Of a stretch of DNA of 64,000 bases, positions 43,054 to 52,268 are shown piece after piece; the first letter of the stretch is position 1, and every line of letters starts with the position of its first letter. Below the pieces are notes generated by a model. That model saw only the letters and a program-made list of their open reading frames with translations, did not search any database and was not told the DNA's origin. The DNA comes from Pontivivens sp032464575 (lineage in GTDB: Bacteria > Pseudomonadota > Alphaproteobacteria > Rhodobacterales > Rhodobacteraceae), in assembly GCA_032464575.1 (NCBI GenBank), contig JAWDKM010000002.1, positions 620,001 through 684,000 on the forward strand, in the 5' to 3' direction. Made by a program: the position numbers and the translations under genes.

Positions 43054-46000
43054 ATGGGGATGCGGGACGAGCTTTCGCGCGCCGCGAGCAAGGTTTTGCG
43101 CGGCGGGCGGATGACGAAGGTGGGACGGGTCGCGGCGAGCTATGCGCCCAGCCTCGGGGTGGCGGTGCTCTGCGCCGCGATGGGCGCGGCTCCAGCACAT
43201 GCGCAGAGCCTGCACTGGGACATCGCGCCGGGCGATGGCGCGGTCACCGGCGGCAGCGGCACGTGGGATGACACGACGCAGAACTGGACGCGCGACGACG
43301 GCGTGACGAACGAGGTGTGGTCGGACGGCGCGGGCGCCCATTTCGGCGGATCGGGCGGGACCGTGACCATCGACGGCACGCAGGAGGTGGTCGGGCTCAC
43401 CTTCACCTCCGACGGCTACACGCTCACTGGCGGAACGATCGATTTCGGCAGCGGAGATCGAAAGTTCATAACAAGCACTGATCTGACGACAACCATTAAC
43501 TCCACCATGACGGGGAGTGGCGAAATCGAGTTCGAAGGCATGGGTCGCCTTATTCTGAACAGTGCAAATAGTCTTTCAGGAGTCATACGACTTCGCGCTG
43601 GGAATCGCGCCCCTAAGTTTGTTATAAATGATAATAATGCACTTGGAACTGGTCGCATAAGAGCAAATGGAGAAACCGAATTCACGCTTTCCAATAGTAT
43701 TAATTTATCAAATGACTTCTTTACGGCTGGAACTATAAATTTCCGGGTCGAAGAGGGTAATACTGCCGAGCTTTCAGGCAGCAATCAGGCTGGATTTGTT
43801 GGCGGCATAATCTCCAAGACAGGCGATGGAACTCTCATTCTGTCGAGCCGTGAAGTCTATCAGGGACTAACTGCAATTGACGAGGGCACTCTTTCGGTCG
43901 CCAGCGCAGACCCTCTGGGTCGCCTCGATGGCTTTGTGTTTCTTCGTGGCGGAACGCTTCAGACAACCGGCAATATGACACTAATACAGCGTTTCGAGCT
44001 CGATGATGATTCCACATTGGAGACGGCCGCGGGGACGACCACCACCATCAACACCGCGATTGAAGATGGGCGAAGCAGCAGCGGTCACTCGTTGACCAAG
44101 ACCGGCGGCGGTACGCTCGTCCTTGGGCGCACGAATACCTACACCGGCGACACGATTGTCGCGGACGGCACCCTGTCAGTTGCCGCCGACGACAGGCTCG
44201 GCGCGACGTCGGGCGCGCTGACGCTGGATGGCGGGTTTCTCCGGGCGACGGAGAGCTTCACGACGAGCCGGGCGACGACGCTGGCGAGCACGGGGGGCTT
44301 CGACGTCGAGAGCGGCGATACGCTCACCCATGACGGCGTGATCAGCGGCACGGGCTCCCTGACCAAGACCGGCGACGGCACGCTGATCCTGACGGGGACC
44401 AACACCCATTCCGGCGGCACCAATGTCGACGGAGGTACCCTGTCGGCCGGATCGGATGCCACTCTGGGCGCGGCATCGGGTGGCCTGACGCTCGGTCGAG
44501 GGACGCTGCTGACGACAGGGACCTTCGCCACGTCGCGAGGGGTCGAGGTGACGACAGACGACAGTATCGTCAATGTCGGCGCTGGCACGACGTTGACAGT
44601 CAACGGGGTTATCAGCGGGACCGGCGTTCTCAAGAAGTTCGGCGACGGCACGCTGGTGCTGACCGGGACCAACACTTACGAGGGCGGGACCGTCCTGGAC
44701 GCCGGCACGATATCGGTCGCGTCGGACGGGAATCTAGGCGATGCCTCGGGGCCGCTGACACTGAACGGCGGCACGCTGCAGACGACCGGCACGTTGACGA
44801 CGGGGCGCACGACCTCGCTCACATCCGACAGTACGGTCGATGTCGCCCAGAACACCACGCTGACCCATGGCGGCGACATCAGCGGCTCCGGTGCCCTCGA
44901 GAAGACGGGCGGCGGCACCCTCGTCCTGCGGGGTGCCAGCACCTACTCGGGCGGAACGACGATCTCGGGCGGCGTTATCTCGATCTCCTCCGATGCCGGT
45001 CTGGGCGATGCATCCGGGGCGCTGACCCTCGACTACGGCAGGCTGCGGACGACCGGCAGTTTCGTCATGGGTCGGGACATCAATCTGGCCGCGCCCAGTT
45101 CGAGCTCCCTTCAGGTCGGTGTGATCGAAACGAATGCCGGCACGACCTTTACCCACGATGGCGTACTCAGAGGTTCCGGCAACCTCGGCAAGGGGGGTAA
45201 CGGTACGATGGTCCTGAACGGGGCCAACACCCTGAGCGGGGCGATCGCCGTAAGAGAGGGCACACTTGTCCTAAACCACAGCGAGGCGCTGGGGACGGGC
45301 CGTGTCAGTCTCGACGGCGCATCCAATATCGGGATCCGCTACGGGAACGGGGTCTCCGTCGGGAACGAGCTGCGGATCGTTTCGGCCGGAACGCTGGAGG
45401 TCGCCGGCAGCGATGTGGCCGAGCAGTCAGGCCTCATCCGCACCTTCGCCGGGGAGGGAGATCCCGGCGTCACGAAGACAGGCAGCGGCACGCTGATCCT
45501 GTCCGCCGCCAACACTTATAGCGGTGATACGACGATCAATGGCGGCACGCTCTCGGTGTCCTCCGACGGCAATCTGGGTGACAGCGACAACGGGCTGGTG
45601 CTCAGCGGCGGGGTCCTGCGCGGCACGGCGGACTTCACCACCGAGCGGGCGACGACCGTCACCGGCACCGGCGGGTTCGACGTGGCGGCGGGGACGACGC
45701 TCACCCATGAGGGCATCATCAGCGGAACCGGGCGGCTGACGCTGGACGGGGACGGCACGCTGATCGTGACCAGTAAGCTCTACGGCCCGGACGAGCCAAG
45801 CTACGACGCGCTCGCGCACAGCGGCGGGACGACGATCAACAGCGGCACCCTGCAAATCGGGAACCGCTTCAATACAAGCGGCAGCCTTGGCACCGGTGAG
45901 GTCGTGAACAATGGCGTGCTGAAACTCGCGACGGGACGACCGGGCACCTATGCCAACGACATCTCGGGCACCGGAACGCTGGTGTCGTCGGGGAATGGAT

Positions 46001-48021
46001 CGATACTGCTCGGCAACAATTCCTACGGTGATACGATCATCGAAAGCGGCTCATCCCTGCGCATCGGCGATACGGGCACGTCAGGGACGCTGGGAACGGG
46101 GATTGTCTACAATGACGGCAGCCTCGTCTTCAGACGCAGCGACACGCACACGGTGACCAACGACATCGTGGGTGAAAACGGCTTCGTGGTGAACTGGGCG
46201 CCCGGAACGACGATCCTTCTTGGGACCAACGAAATGGAGAGCATGACGGTCGTCGAAGGGGCCTTTCAGATCGGCAATGGCGGGACATCGGGAACGCTTG
46301 GCGCCAGTCTCAGCTCGATCGCCGGCGAACTGATCTTCAATCGCAGCGGGGAGCTGACCGAGCGGACGCAGCTCTCCGGCAGCGGCACGATCATCCAGCG
46401 TGGCAGCGGCACGGTCACGCTGACCGGCGAGGGCACCTCGTTCCGCGGCAACACCGTGGTCGAGAACGGCACGCTCAACGTGAACAACATCCTCGGCGGG
46501 GATCTGCGCACCGAGGATGGCGGCACGCTGGGCGGGAGCGGCACCATCGGGGGGAACGTGACGATCGAGGCGGGCGGTACGCTGGCCGCGGGCAACTCGA
46601 TCGGGACCTTGACGGTGGACAGCGATCTCAACCTCGACGCGGGTTCGCGGCTGGAGATCGAGGTCGATCCGTCGGGAACCACCGCGGACCTCGTGGCGGT
46701 GGGCGGACGCGCGACGCTCGCCGGGACGGCCGCGCATGTGGGGCTGGCAGGCGACTACGCGCCGAGCTCAAGCTACACGATCCTGACCGCGGCGGGCGGC
46801 ATCGACGGGACCTTCGGCAACGTCACCTCGGACTTCGCCTTTCTCGACCCACGGCTCACCTACGGCTCCAACGCCGTGACGCTGACGCTGGAGCGCAACG
46901 ATATCCGCTTCGCCAACGCTGCGCACACCCGCAACCAGGCTGCGGCGGCCTCCGGGCTCGAGGGTCTGGGTTTCGACAACGCGACCTACTCCGCAGTAAC
47001 GGTCCTGGACGAGGACGACGCCGCGGCCGCTTTCGACATGCTGTCGGGCGAGGTCATCGCGTCCGCCCAGACGTCGATGGTGACCGGCGGACAGGCGATC
47101 AACGCCTTCGCGGCAACGCGGGCGCGATCGGTCACCGGACCGTCCGCGCCCCCGATCGCTGGCTTTGCCCCGGATCCGCGACTGGCCGAGGGCCCGTCCC
47201 ACACCCCGGCCTGGATCCGTTTCCTGGGCAGCCGGTCCGATCTGGAGGGCGACGGCAATGCGGCGGGGCTGGAAACCACGATGCAGGGGACGCTGTTCGG
47301 TGTCGAGGGCTTCGCGCTCGGCCCCGCGCGGCTCGGCGTGCTGGCGGGCTACACCCGGTCGGACACCGATGTGGGGGATCGCGCGTCCTCCGTCGACACG
47401 GACAGCTACCACCTCGGCGTCTACGGACGTACGGCGCTGTCGGGCTTCGCCCTGCGCGGCGGCGTCACGGGGAGCTGGCACCGGCTCGAAAGCGACCGCG
47501 TGGCCGTCGTCGGGTCGCTGCGCGAGGACCTCAGCTCCGACACCGATGCGCGCAGTCTCCAGAGCTTTGCCGAAATCGCCTATGCGATGCCGGCCGAGAG
47601 CTACGTGATCGAGCCCTATGCGGCGCTCGCCAACGTCGTCGTCGACAGCGACGGCACGACGGAGACCGGGGGATCGAGCGCGCTCACGACAGCGGACGAA
47701 ACCACCGTCACCAACTTCGCGACCGTGGGCGCACGCGTGGGCACGACCTTCGACCTCGGCGGGATGGAGGGAACCCTGCGGGGCGGGCTCGGCTGGCGCC
47801 ACGCCTTCGGCGACGTCACGCCGACCACGACGAACCGGATCGCGGGCGGCACGGACTTCACCGTCGCCGGCACGCCGGTGACGCGCAACGTGGCGCTGGT
47901 CGAGCTGGGGGTGGGGGTACAGACCTCGCGCAACAGTACCGTCCATCTGTCCTACGATGGCGAGTACGGCGAGGGCGTGCGCAGCCATGGCGCACGGCTC
48001 GACCTTGTCTTTCGTTTCTGA
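43054..48021 (+). CDS. Autotransporter (type Va) with PATR-type passenger repeats
   Basis: 1655 residues. An extended signal peptide ends near residue 51 (MGAAPAHAQS). The passenger is a long beta-helix of 8-9 units of about 75-100 residues, each with a block like KTGDGTLILTGTNTYSGGT followed by GGTLSVSSDGNLG, the passenger-associated repeat pattern. From about residue 1370 comes the 12-strand autotransporter beta-barrel (from GFALGPARLGVLAGYTRSD to the final LDLVFRF, ending in Phe, the usual barrel signal). The passenger is predicted to reach the cell surface; adhesion or biofilm roles are usual for the family but unproven here. Codons for about residues 130-320 are much more AT-rich than the rest. 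A winged-helix gene lies convergent downstream. Confidence 0.95.
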   Translation: MGMRDELSRAASKVLRGGRMTKVGRVAASYAPSLGVAVLCAAMGAAPAHAQSLHWDIAPGDGAVTGGSGTWDDTTQNWTRDDGVTNEVWSDGAGAHFGGSGGTVTIDGTQEVVGLTFTSDGYTLTGGTIDFGSGDRKFITSTDLTTTINSTMTGSGEIEFEGMGRLILNSANSLSGVIRLRAGNRAPKFVINDNNALGTGRIRANGETEFTLSNSINLSNDFFTAGTINFRVEEGNTAELSGSNQAGFVGGIISKTGDGTLILSSREVYQGLTAIDEGTLSVASADPLGRLDGFVFLRGGTLQTTGNMTLIQRFELDDDSTLETAAGTTTTINTAIEDGRSSSGHSLTKTGGGTLVLGRTNTYTGDTIVADGTLSVAADDRLGATSGALTLDGGFLRATESFTTSRATTLASTGGFDVESGDTLTHDGVISGTGSLTKTGDGTLILTGTNTHSGGTNVDGGTLSAGSDATLGAASGGLTLGRGTLLTTGTFATSRGVEVTTDDSIVNVGAGTTLTVNGVISGTGVLKKFGDGTLVLTGTNTYEGGTVLDAGTISVASDGNLGDASGPLTLNGGTLQTTGTLTTGRTTSLTSDSTVDVAQNTTLTHGGDISGSGALEKTGGGTLVLRGASTYSGGTTISGGVISISSDAGLGDASGALTLDYGRLRTTGSFVMGRDINLAAPSSSSLQVGVIETNAGTTFTHDGVLRGSGNLGKGGNGTMVLNGANTLSGAIAVREGTLVLNHSEALGTGRVSLDGASNIGIRYGNGVSVGNELRIVSAGTLEVAGSDVAEQSGLIRTFAGEGDPGVTKTGSGTLILSAANTYSGDTTINGGTLSVSSDGNLGDSDNGLVLSGGVLRGTADFTTERATTVTGTGGFDVAAGTTLTHEGIISGTGRLTLDGDGTLIVTSKLYGPDEPSYDALAHSGGTTINSGTLQIGNRFNTSGSLGTGEVVNNGVLKLATGRPGTYANDISGTGTLVSSGNGSILLGNNSYGDTIIESGSSLRIGDTGTSGTLGTGIVYNDGSLVFRRSDTHTVTNDIVGENGFVVNWAPGTTILLGTNEMESMTVVEGAFQIGNGGTSGTLGASLSSIAGELIFNRSGELTERTQLSGSGTIIQRGSGTVTLTGEGTSFRGNTVVENGTLNVNNILGGDLRTEDGGTLGGSGTIGGNVTIEAGGTLAAGNSIGTLTVDSDLNLDAGSRLEIEVDPSGTTADLVAVGGRATLAGTAAHVGLAGDYAPSSSYTILTAAGGIDGTFGNVTSDFAFLDPRLTYGSNAVTLTLERNDIRFANAAHTRNQAAAASGLEGLGFDNATYSAVTVLDEDDAAAAFDMLSGEVIASAQTSMVTGGQAINAFAATRARSVTGPSAPPIAGFAPDPRLAEGPSHTPAWIRFLGSRSDLEGDGNAAGLETTMQGTLFGVEGFALGPARLGVLAGYTRSDTDVGDRASSVDTDSYHLGVYGRTALSGFALRGGVTGSWHRLESDRVAVVGSLREDLSSDTDARSLQSFAEIAYAMPAESYVIEPYAALANVVVDSDGTTETGGSSALTTADETTVTNFATVGARVGTTFDLGGMEGTLRGGLGWRHAFGDVTPTTTNRIAGGTDFTVAGTPVTRNVALVELGVGVQTSRNSTVHLSYDGEYGEGVRSHGARLDLVFRF

Positions 48022-48045
48022 AGATCGCGGCGACCGCGGCTCGAC

Positions 48046-48987
48046 CTAGTGAGCGGTCGCCGCGATCTCGCGCTCCAGGAAGACGTTCTCGATGACGAAA
48101 CGGTGCATGGCGAGATCCGTGGCGGCGTATGTCAGCCAGTTCTCGGCGAAGTCCGGGGCGAGCCGGATCGTGTGCCCGCCCCGGACCGCCATTTCGAGCT
48201 TTCCCCGCTCGGCGGCATAGCTCAGCACGTTGCGGATATGCGCACGGGACACCCCGAACCGGTCCGACAGCGCGCCGAACGGCACCTCCGCGACGTAGTT
48301 CCCTTCGGGCGTGATCCGGATGCTGCCGGTCAGCTGGCTGCAGATCAGGTGGCCATAGTCCGGCGAGAGCATCTCGAGGACATGGGGGAAATGCGGCAGG
48401 GCCGAGAACCCGTGCTGCACGAGCAGCTCGACCAGAGCGGTGGCATGCGCCTCCACCAGCTTCGGGCGTCCGACGATCTCGTCGGGATGGTGGGGGAGCG
48501 GATCGAGGTGATGAAGTGCCTCGACGATGGTCCGCAGTCCCGTCCGGCCGATATCGATCAGACCCGGCGTCGGGCGGTACCGGCGCATCCGGCGGTCGCC
48601 GTCCACGCCGATCGCCTCGACCATCCCGGCATGTTCGAACGCGCGCAATGCGGAGCGGATCCAGGACTTGGTGGCGTAGGGGGCTTCGGACAGCACCTCC
48701 CTCAGGCGCGTCGCGGTCGCGCCGCCGCACGGGTCGCTGGGATCGGAGGTCTCATCGAGATACACCACGAAGCACAGGGCGGAGAACCGCGAGAGCTGGC
48801 AGAGGATCTTCCCGTCGCGCACCCGGTCCTCCATGATCGGAAAGACGGTCTGGGTGTAGTGTGCCAGCGCCGGGAAGAACTTCGGATGCCCGCGGATCGC
48901 CACGCCATCGGACAGGATGGTGCACGGATCCAGCGAGGCGACCCGACGGCTGATGACCGGCCCCACACCGGCACACTCTTCGATCAT
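48046..48987 (-). CDS. Putative winged-helix regulatory protein
   Basis: 313 residues, no known family recognised. Two helix-turn-helix-like segments are visible: near residue 95 (TRLREVLSEAPYATKSWIRSALRAFEHAGMVE) and near residue 245 (VPFGALSDRFGVSRAHIRNVLSYAAERGKLE), each ending in a short strand pattern typical of winged helices. No membrane segment. ATG 48987 follows GGGAG. It faces the autotransporter gene with only 24 bases between the stops, so a regulatory link is plausible but only from proximity. Confidence 0.65.
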   Translation of the reverse strand: MIEECAGVGPVISRRVASLDPCTILSDGVAIRGHPKFFPALAHYTQTVFPIMEDRVRDGKILCQLSRFSALCFVVYLDETSDPSDPCGGATATRLREVLSEAPYATKSWIRSALRAFEHAGMVEAIGVDGDRRMRRYRPTPGLIDIGRTGLRTIVEALHHLDPLPHHPDEIVGRPKLVEAHATALVELLVQHGFSALPHFPHVLEMLSPDYGHLICSQLTGSIRITPEGNYVAEVPFGALSDRFGVSRAHIRNVLSYAAERGKLEMAVRGGHTIRLAPDFAENWLTYAATDLAMHRFVIENVFLEREIAATAH

Positions 48988-49798
48988 TCGAACGCTCCCA
49001 CATCTTTCACACGGTTCAGTGGGGGAGATTTCCCCTGCCCTTCCGACCGGACCCAAAGCAGTTAAGCGAAGAGCCCCGACAGCCGGCAGTCCCAATTGGG
49101 GAGGGGGCAGACGATTGCGCTAAACACGACTCGAGCGTTCAGACCATCTGCGGCGGGCCTTCATTTGCGAGGCCTTCGAGGTTAACGGAACGATACTTCT
49201 TGTGGATCGACTGCCGGTAATCGAGTGATCGACCTCGAACTCCGCGGCGCAAATGAGTCTTGGGCGGGTCTGGGCTCCGAAGGAACGCAGGCAGGTGGAT
49301 CGGTTCCTGCGTGTCACCTGATCTGGCGCAATCAGGAGCGGCGCTGGCCGGGAAAGCGGGATGAAAAACCGACTTACAGACTGCTCGCTCTTGCGATCCT
49401 GCTTGCCGTCATGACGACCGCTCGGGTTCAGACCGAGTTCACGGCTACGGATGGCGGCTGTAGTTGCGTCAGAGCCGGCGATTTCGATACAGGGACCACT
49501 AGCATTTCTTTCATGGGGCTGACGGGGGGGCGCAGCGACTGCACCGGCACTGTCCTGCATCGAAGCGCCACGATCCCATCCCGCTACCAACCGGTTTTCG
49601 ACGGGCGCTGTTCTTTGCCGGCGACGGCTTCGAGCGTGGAAGCCCTGCCGTGTCCTACGTCGAAACCGACGTGTCGCGGAGCCTGGAGGCCGACATTCAA
49701 AGCGCACGTACGAATTATCAGCGCTTTGAGATCGCTGACGCATTCGTTTTTATCCAGACTGGACCGCGCCGCCCGTGAGCGGCGCGACGATGTCTCGT
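48988..49798. other. Gene-poor region, probable decayed sequence
   Basis: About 800 bases without a gene I can defend. On the minus strand a protein-like frame without a start runs from about 49225 to a TGA at 49139-49141 and ends SIHKKYRSVNLEGLANEGPPQMV; it looks like the C-terminus of a lost gene. On the plus strand another start-less frame ends at 49779 after SYVETDVSRSLEADIQSARTNYQ. Both may be remnants. The longer arginine-rich frames here look like chance. Confidence 0.4.
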
Positions 49799-51088
49799 TC
49801 AGCCGCCCGGCGTCAGCTTGTGGATCATCCCCTCGTCCACCGCGGTATAGAGGCTGCCGTCGGGACCCATGACAACCGAACGAAAGCGTCCCGGCTCCAT
49901 GGGCAACGTCATCTCCGTCACGTCCTCGACGTCGGTGTTGTCCGCGTTGAACTGGATCACGTCGATCCGCTGTCCGATGGGCGTACCGCCGAAGCCGATG
50001 CCCATGATACCGACGACCATCGCCCCGTCCCACTCGCCCCATTCCTCACCTTCGAGAAACGCTGCCGAGGATGTGCCCTGCGACCAGCCATTGTTGTTCC
50101 ACACGGGCGGCATCGCATCAGGGTACGTGTCGAAGTCGGTCATCGGCATGAAGGCAGCGCGCTCATAGCGATTCATGCCGCCTTCCTGGTTCGGGCTGTA
50201 GCCGCAGTAATCGTCTGGGCAGTCGCCACGACCAGCCATGTTCGGGCGCGGATCCCAGCCGGCATTGCCGCCGTTTTCCAGGATCGTGATCTCATCCGAA
50301 TGCCAGGGCCCGTGCTCGGCAGTGATCGCGGTACCCGTCTCCGGGTGAAAGGCAATGCCCTGCACGTTCCGGTGGCCGTAGGTGTAGGTCCGCGGGTCGA
50401 AGCCATCGGGTGGGCTGTTCTCGACGATTGCGTTGCCGTCGGTGTCGATGCGCAAAACCTTGGAACCCATAATAGTCGGGCTCTGCGGCACCTCGCCATT
50501 GTGGGTGTCACCAGTGGTCAGGAACAGGTGCCCGGTCGCGTCGAACCGCACCCGGCCGCCGTTGTGCGCGCCGGGGCCACCGAACGGATGATCGGACGCC
50601 GCCATCTTGTAAGGTACGTCGTCCACGATGTCGGTCCGCTCGGCGACGGCGGTGAAGTCGTCGCTGACCGTGAACCGCATCAGGCGGTTGGTATGCGGAT
50701 CCGACATGTTCGAGGTCGAGTAGACGTAGATGCGCCGGTTCGCCTCGAACTCGGGATCGAAGGCGACGCCCATCATGCCCGCCTGGCCCTCGCAGAACAG
50801 GTCCGTACCGTTGCCGGCATAGCCTTCGGTCTCGCCTACGCCGTAGAGCGCGTTGACCGTACCGTCGGGCATCCGGACCGACAGGCCCCGGCATTTCTCT
50901 GTAAACAGCATCGTGCCGTCGTCGAGGAACGCCATATCCCAGGGGTTCTCCAGCCCCTCGAGCACGATCTCGTGCTGCAGGCTGGTCGTGTTCATGCCGT
51001 TCTGTGCGATGACGGCCGAAGTCAGGCCAGTTGCCGCAAGAAGCGGGGCAAGAAGGCAAACGGATTTCGAAAGTGGTCGATAGATCAT
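49799..51088 (-). CDS. Secreted PQQ-dependent sugar dehydrogenase (soluble GDH/Asd-like)
   Basis: 429 residues. A signal peptide (residues ~1-28, ending TSAVIAQ) leads a beta-propeller dehydrogenase of the soluble aldose/sorbosone dehydrogenase family: LENPWDMAFLDDGTMLFTEK, FGGPGAHNGGRVRFDATGHLFLTTGD with the likely catalytic His, and YGHRNVQGIAFHPETG. It would oxidise an aldose or related compound in the periplasm with PQQ. ATG 51088 follows GGAGGA. A c-type cytochrome gene lies 148 bases upstream on the same strand and could be its electron acceptor. No PQQ-synthesis genes are in the window. Confidence 0.88.
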   Translation of the reverse strand: MIYRPLSKSVCLLAPLLAATGLTSAVIAQNGMNTTSLQHEIVLEGLENPWDMAFLDDGTMLFTEKCRGLSVRMPDGTVNALYGVGETEGYAGNGTDLFCEGQAGMMGVAFDPEFEANRRIYVYSTSNMSDPHTNRLMRFTVSDDFTAVAERTDIVDDVPYKMAASDHPFGGPGAHNGGRVRFDATGHLFLTTGDTHNGEVPQSPTIMGSKVLRIDTDGNAIVENSPPDGFDPRTYTYGHRNVQGIAFHPETGTAITAEHGPWHSDEITILENGGNAGWDPRPNMAGRGDCPDDYCGYSPNQEGGMNRYERAAFMPMTDFDTYPDAMPPVWNNNGWSQGTSSAAFLEGEEWGEWDGAMVVGIMGIGFGGTPIGQRIDVIQFNADNTDVEDVTEMTLPMEPGRFRSVVMGPDGSLYTAVDEGMIHKLTPGG

Positions 51089-51236
51089 GAGGTCCTCCCA
51101 AGGTGCGGTCCTTTGCGGACCGATCATAGTTGGCCGTAGTCATCCGACTCCCCGAACTTATCCGATAGCTGGTGTTTACTGAAGGTTTTTGAGGAATTCC
51201 TCGTGATCGAAAGGCCGCAGCTGCTCGTGCGATATT

Positions 51237-51578
51237 CTAGAATGCCTCGGCGATGTAGACGACGATGTCAGCGATATCCTCGTCCGAGAAATCCTCGACG
51301 ACCGGCCACATCAGCGGTGAGTTCGGACCGATCCTTTCGTTTGCCCGGTACCGCCGCAGCCGTTCAGCAAGGTATCCCGCGTCCTGCCCCGCAAGCCTCG
51401 GAAAACTCGCGAGACCCGCTCCCGTCGGGCCGTGGCAAGTCCTGCAGACCTGCTGGTACACCGCTTCGCCCGCTGCCGCATCACCCCCAATCCCGCCTGC
51501 CACGTCGTCTTGCGACTTGGCCGGGTTCGTTTCGAAGACCCCTACGGTTAATGCCGCGATCACTACGAGTACTCGCAT
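51237..51578 (-). CDS. Class I c-type cytochrome, periplasmic
   Basis: 113 residues. A signal peptide (about 22 residues, MRVLVVIAALTVGVFETNPA) and one heme attachment motif CRTCH near residue 46, with the usual later Met ligand likely in SPLMWPVVEDFSDEDIADIVVYI. A small monoheme electron carrier of the cytochrome c class I fold. Gene order suggests it passes electrons from the sugar dehydrogenase encoded downstream. Confidence 0.9.
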   Translation of the reverse strand: MRVLVVIAALTVGVFETNPAKSQDDVAGGIGGDAAAGEAVYQQVCRTCHGPTGAGLASFPRLAGQDAGYLAERLRRYRANERIGPNSPLMWPVVEDFSDEDIADIVVYIAEAF

Positions 51579-52268
51579 TGTAAGCCCACCTGATCGTCAG
51601 TTGCGCCATCATATCAGTAGTCCTACGACAACCAATAGTTTATGCTGCTAACTGCGATCAATCAATATTTAATGATAGTATTCATGTGATCGGCTGCCTC
51701 GCGCGTCTGCTATTATTTCTGATGACTCAAACCAAAGGAGCGTTGGATCAGCGATCGTGCGCTACAGGGCCAATGACAAGTACGAAGTCCGTCGGAAGGG
51801 GGACCTGCAGCCGTGTTGTCGAGTCGGGAAAAGAGGTCATCAAAACCTGACAGAGCCGCCGATTTGCATGATTGCCCAGCGTAGCCATGCTGCTTCACGA
51901 CGGAGCCGGTCATGACATGATGTGCTGAAGTTCCTCTTTGGCATAAGAGCAATGGCTGAGGCCTCTGAATGCAATGGTACAATTGAGTTTCACGGAACAA
52001 GGCATTGTATGCAAATGCGGCTTCTCGCCTAACGTGGAGAGGTGAAGTGGCGGCCCGAAGTGAACCAAGCGTTCGAGCCCCGTGATTGCTGTCTGCCGCG
52101 GGTGAGCTTCGTTGTACCGCGGCGACAACTTATTGCGAAATGGAATGCTTGTCCTGCGCGTAGGACTTGCTTCAAACCAGCTCACCGGCACGGTACACCT
52201 ACGACATCGTTGATCTCCCAGCTTGAACTTCTAAGCGGGGCGGGAACCGTGCGAGCCCAGTCATCGCT
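51579..52268. other. Unassigned 690-base region
   Basis: Lower GC than the flanks and no recognisable gene. Overlapping minus-strand frames (51713-52000 and 51910-52191) lack ribosome-binding sites and known motifs. A short plus-strand frame from about 51768 reads MTSTKSVGRGTCSRVVESGK before a stop; I could not place it. It possibly contains an old mobile-element remnant. Confidence 0.35.

Noticed and set aside
43054..47000. Repeated blocks in the autotransporter considered as tandem non-coding repeats
   Set aside because: The repeats are imperfect, keep one frame for 1655 codons and match passenger-type beta-helix repeats.
49120..49743. 207-codon minus-strand frame
   Set aside because: Very Arg/Ser-rich, no plausible start; a different minus-strand frame in the same place looks more protein-like.
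49225..49872. 215-codon plus-strand frame as a secreted Cys-containing protein
   Set aside because: No ribosome-binding site, arginine-rich C-terminus, runs antisense into the sugar dehydrogenase gene.
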